From assembly GCF_028743495.1 (NCBI RefSeq), contig NZ_CP117968.1: 64,000 nucleotides of DNA. One strand, written 5' to 3'. Below the pieces are notes generated by a model that saw only the letters and a list, made by a program, of their open reading frames with translations, ran no database searches and had not been told where the DNA came from. Shown here in pieces: positions 61,405 through 64,000 of this stretch; position 1 is the first letter of the stretch; every line of letters starts with the position of its first letter. Source of the stretch: Allobacillus halotolerans (lineage in GTDB: Bacteria; Bacillota; Bacilli; Bacillales; Alkalibacillaceae). The translations under genes were made by a program, and so were the position numbers.

Positions 61405-62621
61405 ATACGTACATTACCATTGGTTACCGTTTTTTGGTTGATGCCTGTTTGATCATGATGGTCATTTATTATTTAAATGTCGACGTCGGCAGGGAAATAA
61501 ATGTGTCACAGTTAGTCGGATCAGTTGTCATTTTTTCTATAATATATTTTATGTTACACCGAATGCTGAACGGACAACTAACGTTATTTCACTTTGCTTT
61601 ACTCGTTGTAATTTCGTTCATTGTTAATGCCTGGCTGGGCTTATTACTGTTTCATGCAGTGATCATTGCAAGTTTTCTCACGTGGCGATTGGCGCTTTAT
61701 TACTTCAAGCCGGATACAGATCAAGAAAAAGGAATGTTGATCACCAGTGTGCTGCTTGGATTTTTTCTTTATTTGCCAGCGGCCTTTCTTGAGAATCCAG
61801 ATGCTCCTTTCGGTCTATATTTTATTCTCATGAAATTTTTAATTGTGATGGGTGGAAAAATGTTAATTAGAATTATGAACGTAGGAGAAGATGATCATTC
61901 TGGATGGACAGCGAAACTAAGCTATGTAGTAGGGATTCCAAGCGGCATTTTAGTAGTCACCTTGGGCTTATTTTGGTTAACGCCTTTCATTATCAGAACT
62001 TTTTATTCGCTTTTTAGTTGGCTCACATACCAAATTGGTCTCGGTGCATCTCCGTTATTTGATTGGTTTAATCGACAAGAAATGAATGTAGACGTAACGC
62101 CTAGTGGTAAAGAAGAAGATGTTTCACAAGAGGATCAAAATGTTTTGGAACAAGTCCGGGATCAAACGGAAACAATCAGTGCCGAAACAATTATGTATAT
62201 CATCATTGGTTTATCCTTAATCATCGCCGTTGCATTCTATTATCGGAATCGAAATCGGTTCATTCGAAGAAAGACCAAAATAAATGATAAAGACAAAACA
62301 AATATTGAAACCGAGAAGTTACCATACCGCTTCAGTGAGTTAAAAGAGAAGCGAAAAAAGAAAGCACCTAAAAGCGAAATCAGAAAAGCTTTTTTTGAAC
62401 TCGAGCGATGGGCGGCGAAACATCAGTTAGGCAGATATTATGATGAGACTGTGGAACAGTGGTTGCAACGTCTGCAATTGGATCCAAACCGCTATAAAGA
62501 TGTTGTTCATTTGTATCAGAAAGTGCGTTATGGAGAACAAAGTGTGACGGAAGACCAGACGCGTCATTACAATGACCAGTTAACCGATTTAAAGAATACA
62601 CTGAAACAAAAACTGACTTAG
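61401..62621 (+). CDS. DUF4129-domain membrane protein
   Basis: 406-residue protein, six or seven helices in the first 220 residues, a helix at about 260-282, and a C-terminal cytosolic DUF4129-like domain (IRKAFFELERWAAKHQLGRYYDETVEQWLQRL region, about 330-395). In B. subtilis the third gene of this operon type (yebA) encodes a much longer protein with a transglutaminase-like domain; no Cys-His-Asp set is visible here, so the transglutaminase part is missing and only the membrane and DUF4129 parts remain. The stop lies within the terminator stem. Confidence 0.8.
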   Translation: MNTYITIGYRFLVDACLIMMVIYYLNVDVGREINVSQLVGSVVIFSIIYFMLHRMLNGQLTLFHFALLVVISFIVNAWLGLLLFHAVIIASFLTWRLALYYFKPDTDQEKGMLITSVLLGFFLYLPAAFLENPDAPFGLYFILMKFLIVMGGKMLIRIMNVGEDDHSGWTAKLSYVVGIPSGILVVTLGLFWLTPFIIRTFYSLFSWLTYQIGLGASPLFDWFNRQEMNVDVTPSGKEEDVSQEDQNVLEQVRDQTETISAETIMYIIIGLSLIIAVAFYYRNRNRFIRRKTKINDKDKTNIETEKLPYRFSELKEKRKKKAPKSEIRKAFFELERWAAKHQLGRYYDETVEQWLQRLQLDPNRYKDVVHLYQKVRYGEQSVTEDQTRHYNDQLTDLKNTLKQKLT

Positions 62622-62650
62622 AGAAATGTACTCTCTAAGTCAGTTTTTTG
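62609..62650. terminator. Bidirectional terminator between the DUF4129 gene and prsA
   Basis: AAACTGACTTAGAGA (62610-62624) with TCTCTAAGTCAGTTT (62632-62646), then T. The left arm includes the DUF4129 stop codon. It serves both convergent genes. Confidence 0.9.
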
Positions 62651-62654
62651 CTCT

Positions 62655-63620
62655 TTATTCATTATCGGACTCCGAATCGTCTTTCGCTTCTTCAGAATCT
62701 TGCTTTCCGTTATCTTCATTGGATGAATCGCCCTCATCATCTGTTGATTCAGATTCACCTGATTTGTTGGACCCAAATAAACCTTCATAGTCATCATCAG
62801 AGATGTCAATATTTCCGTTATCCAAAGCTTCTTGTACCTTGGAAGTATAACTTTGAGAATCGACCTTGCTTGCCAAAAGTTGCTCGCGTAATTGATCTTT
62901 CATTTCATCAAATGGCTGAACTTCTGTTTCTGATTCACGAACATCTTCTACAAGGATTACGTGCCAACCGAACTGAGATTCAACCGGTTCACTGATTTCA
63001 TTTGTTTCCAGTCCATACATAGCATCTTCGAAAGGCTTGACCATTTCACCAGCTGTTGTATACCCTAAATCTCCACCGTTCGCTGCAGAACCATCTTTCG
63101 AATATTCCTTCGCTAACTCTTCAAACGATGCACCATCTTTATATTTTTTGATGATTTCTTCAGCTGTTTCTTTTTCATCGACTAAAATATGTCTCGCTTT
63201 ACGTTCTTCTTGCATACGTTCATAATGTGTTTCGATTTCTTCATCGGTAATTTCAATGTCAGCAGTCGCTGCTTCGAATTCCAACTTACTAATATAAAGT
63301 GCTGTACGGAATTCTTCTTCGTTTCGATACCCCTGTTGATTAATGAACTTAGTGAACTGAGGTCCCAGTTGAGTTTTAAATTGCTCAACTTCCTGTTCGA
63401 ATTCTTCTTGGTCGATATCAAATTGACCTTCCAGTACAAGTTTCTTCGTCATGCTTTGTAGGGTTTCTTCTCCGTATTTTTCTTCCAACTCAGCATGGAA
63501 TTCTTCTTTCGAAATAGATCCATATTCTGTTTCGACCACCGTTTCAGAGTCATCTGACTGGCAGGCTGTCAAAACAATCGCAAATCCACCGATTGCCAGT
63601 CCTTGAACTATTTTTTTCAT
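62655..63620 (-). CDS. prsA: Foldase lipoprotein PrsA
   Basis: Extracytoplasmic peptidyl-prolyl isomerase that helps secreted proteins fold. 321 residues: signal with lipobox VLTAC, an N-terminal helical chaperone part, a parvulin (PpiC) domain at about 140-230 (ARHILVDEKETAEEI, GDLGYTTAGEMVKPFEDAMYGL, FGWHVILVED) and a highly acidic Ser/Asp/Glu tail (about 275-321) that is longer than usual. ATG 63620 follows AGGGAGTG; an upstream extension of 23 residues has no signal character. Confidence 0.93.
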   Translation of the reverse strand: MKKIVQGLAIGGFAIVLTACQSDDSETVVETEYGSISKEEFHAELEEKYGEETLQSMTKKLVLEGQFDIDQEEFEQEVEQFKTQLGPQFTKFINQQGYRNEEEFRTALYISKLEFEAATADIEITDEEIETHYERMQEERKARHILVDEKETAEEIIKKYKDGASFEELAKEYSKDGSAANGGDLGYTTAGEMVKPFEDAMYGLETNEISEPVESQFGWHVILVEDVRESETEVQPFDEMKDQLREQLLASKVDSQSYTSKVQEALDNGNIDISDDDYEGLFGSNKSGESESTDDEGDSSNEDNGKQDSEEAKDDSESDNE

Positions 63621-63780
63621 CACGATTAACACTCCCTGTATGTATTGATTCTTAGGTCGTTTATGATTGTCAATAAACAACAAAATCATACCTAATCACA
63701 AAGATAAATATACCATAAAAATCTTTTTCTGAACATGAGCTAAATTCCGTTAATTGCCTAATCACTCATTTGGTCATTTA

Positions 63781-63789
63781 CATAGTATA
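63781..63789 (+). promoter_or_regulatory. SigK-like -10 box before the YjcZ-type gene
   Basis: CATAGTATA at 63781-63789 fits the mother-cell pattern CATANNNTA. An AC dinucleotide upstream exists, but at a non-ideal distance (about 15 bases). It lies 31 bases before the ATG. Confidence 0.3.
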
Positions 63790-63819
63790 GAGTAGTTAAG
63801 CAACCAAGGAGGTGAATTT

Positions 63820-63912
63820 ATGTCAGGCAAAGGAGGATACTACGGCGGTGGCTTTGCGTTGATCGTCGTATTGTTTATTTTACTAATTATTGTTGGTGCC
63901 GCTTGGTTCTAA
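63820..63912 (+). CDS. YjcZ-type small sporulation protein
   Basis: 30-residue peptide beginning MSGKGGYYGGGFALIVVLF and ending VGAAWF, exactly the Gly/Tyr-rich head and single hydrophobic helix of the YjcZ family found in Bacillus spores. AAGGAGGTGA lies 5-6 bases before ATG 63820. Its role is not known. A terminator follows. Confidence 0.88.
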   Translation: MSGKGGYYGGGFALIVVLFILLIIVGAAWF

Positions 63913-63929
63913 GGGATAACGTGAAAAGT

Positions 63930-63965
63930 GACTGATCTTGGATACGTTCCAAGATCAGTTTTACA
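63930..63965 (+). terminator. Terminator of the YjcZ-type gene
   Basis: ACTGATCTTGGA (63931-63942) with TCCAAGATCAGT (63948-63959), then TTTTA. Confidence 0.85.
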
Positions 63966-64000
63966 TATCGACCGTACGATCTTAATCAATATGCTATCCG

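Overview
The window comes from a spore-forming, low-GC, Gram-positive bacterium of the Bacillaceae, probably a moderately halophilic one. The evidence is a set of sporulation and germination genes (a GerA/GerB/GerC-type operon, an alpha/beta SASP, a YhcN/YlaJ lipoprotein, a YjcZ-like peptide), several Bacillus-type neighbourhoods (yheB-yheA, yhaO-yhaN-yhaM, sigI-rsgI, appDFABC, odhAB), very acidic exported proteins, and a GbsR-type regulator of the kind tied to osmoprotectants. No rRNA or tRNA gene was recognised.

Layout. 1-6900: end of a methyltransferase gene, a DUF4349 lipoprotein, a TVP38-type membrane protein, an ABC-class ATPase, queG, ogt and trmL. 6900-13200: a small membrane peptide, a short PrkA-like kinase, then odhA-odhB. 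13700-19600: an appDFABC oligopeptide ABC transporter operon. 19600-23100: a DUF444/YhbH-like protein, a NupC-type transporter and a MurG-like glycosyltransferase. 23500-27300: a tricistronic germinant receptor operon on the minus strand with a forespore-type promoter. 27400-31560: a heterodimeric BmrC/BmrD-type ABC exporter preceded by promoter, 27-residue leader peptide and intrinsic terminator (probable attenuator). 31580-34800: membrane serine protease, sigI and rsgI. 35160-38060: three-gene ABC-2 exporter. 38200-46000: YhcN/YlaJ lipoprotein, SpoVR-like protein, chemoreceptor, BtuF-like protein, azlCD, wrbA, IDEAL protein, M15 peptidase lipoprotein. 46260-48720: an intact IS66-family element. 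49000-54000: fumC, SASP, yheBA, yhzD. 53280-59070: yhaO-yhaN-gbsR-like-yhaM. 59250-62620: MoxR-DUF58-DUF4129 operon. 62650-end: prsA and a YjcZ-like peptide.

Three observations stand out. First, the window holds short, divergent versions of all three members of the PrkA / DUF444(YhbH) / SpoVR functional group (7195, 19591, 39269), scattered over 32 kb; each lacks roughly 80-140 residues compared with the classical protein. Second, 21-bp tandem repeat arrays with a common core (AACCGCTCGAYAAAC) recur at four places, each 40-80 bases behind a stop codon; one was split by the IS66 element, which left a perfect 8-bp target duplication. Two further weak 21-base periodicities with other sequences lie in other 3' intergenic regions. 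Third, several expression-control structures can be read directly: a leader-peptide attenuator in front of the BmrCD-type exporter, and inverted repeats that could bury the Shine-Dalgarno sequence of two forespore genes in read-through transcripts.

All coordinates and motifs were read by eye; no alignment or database search was run, so family names rest on recognised motifs, length and gene order.
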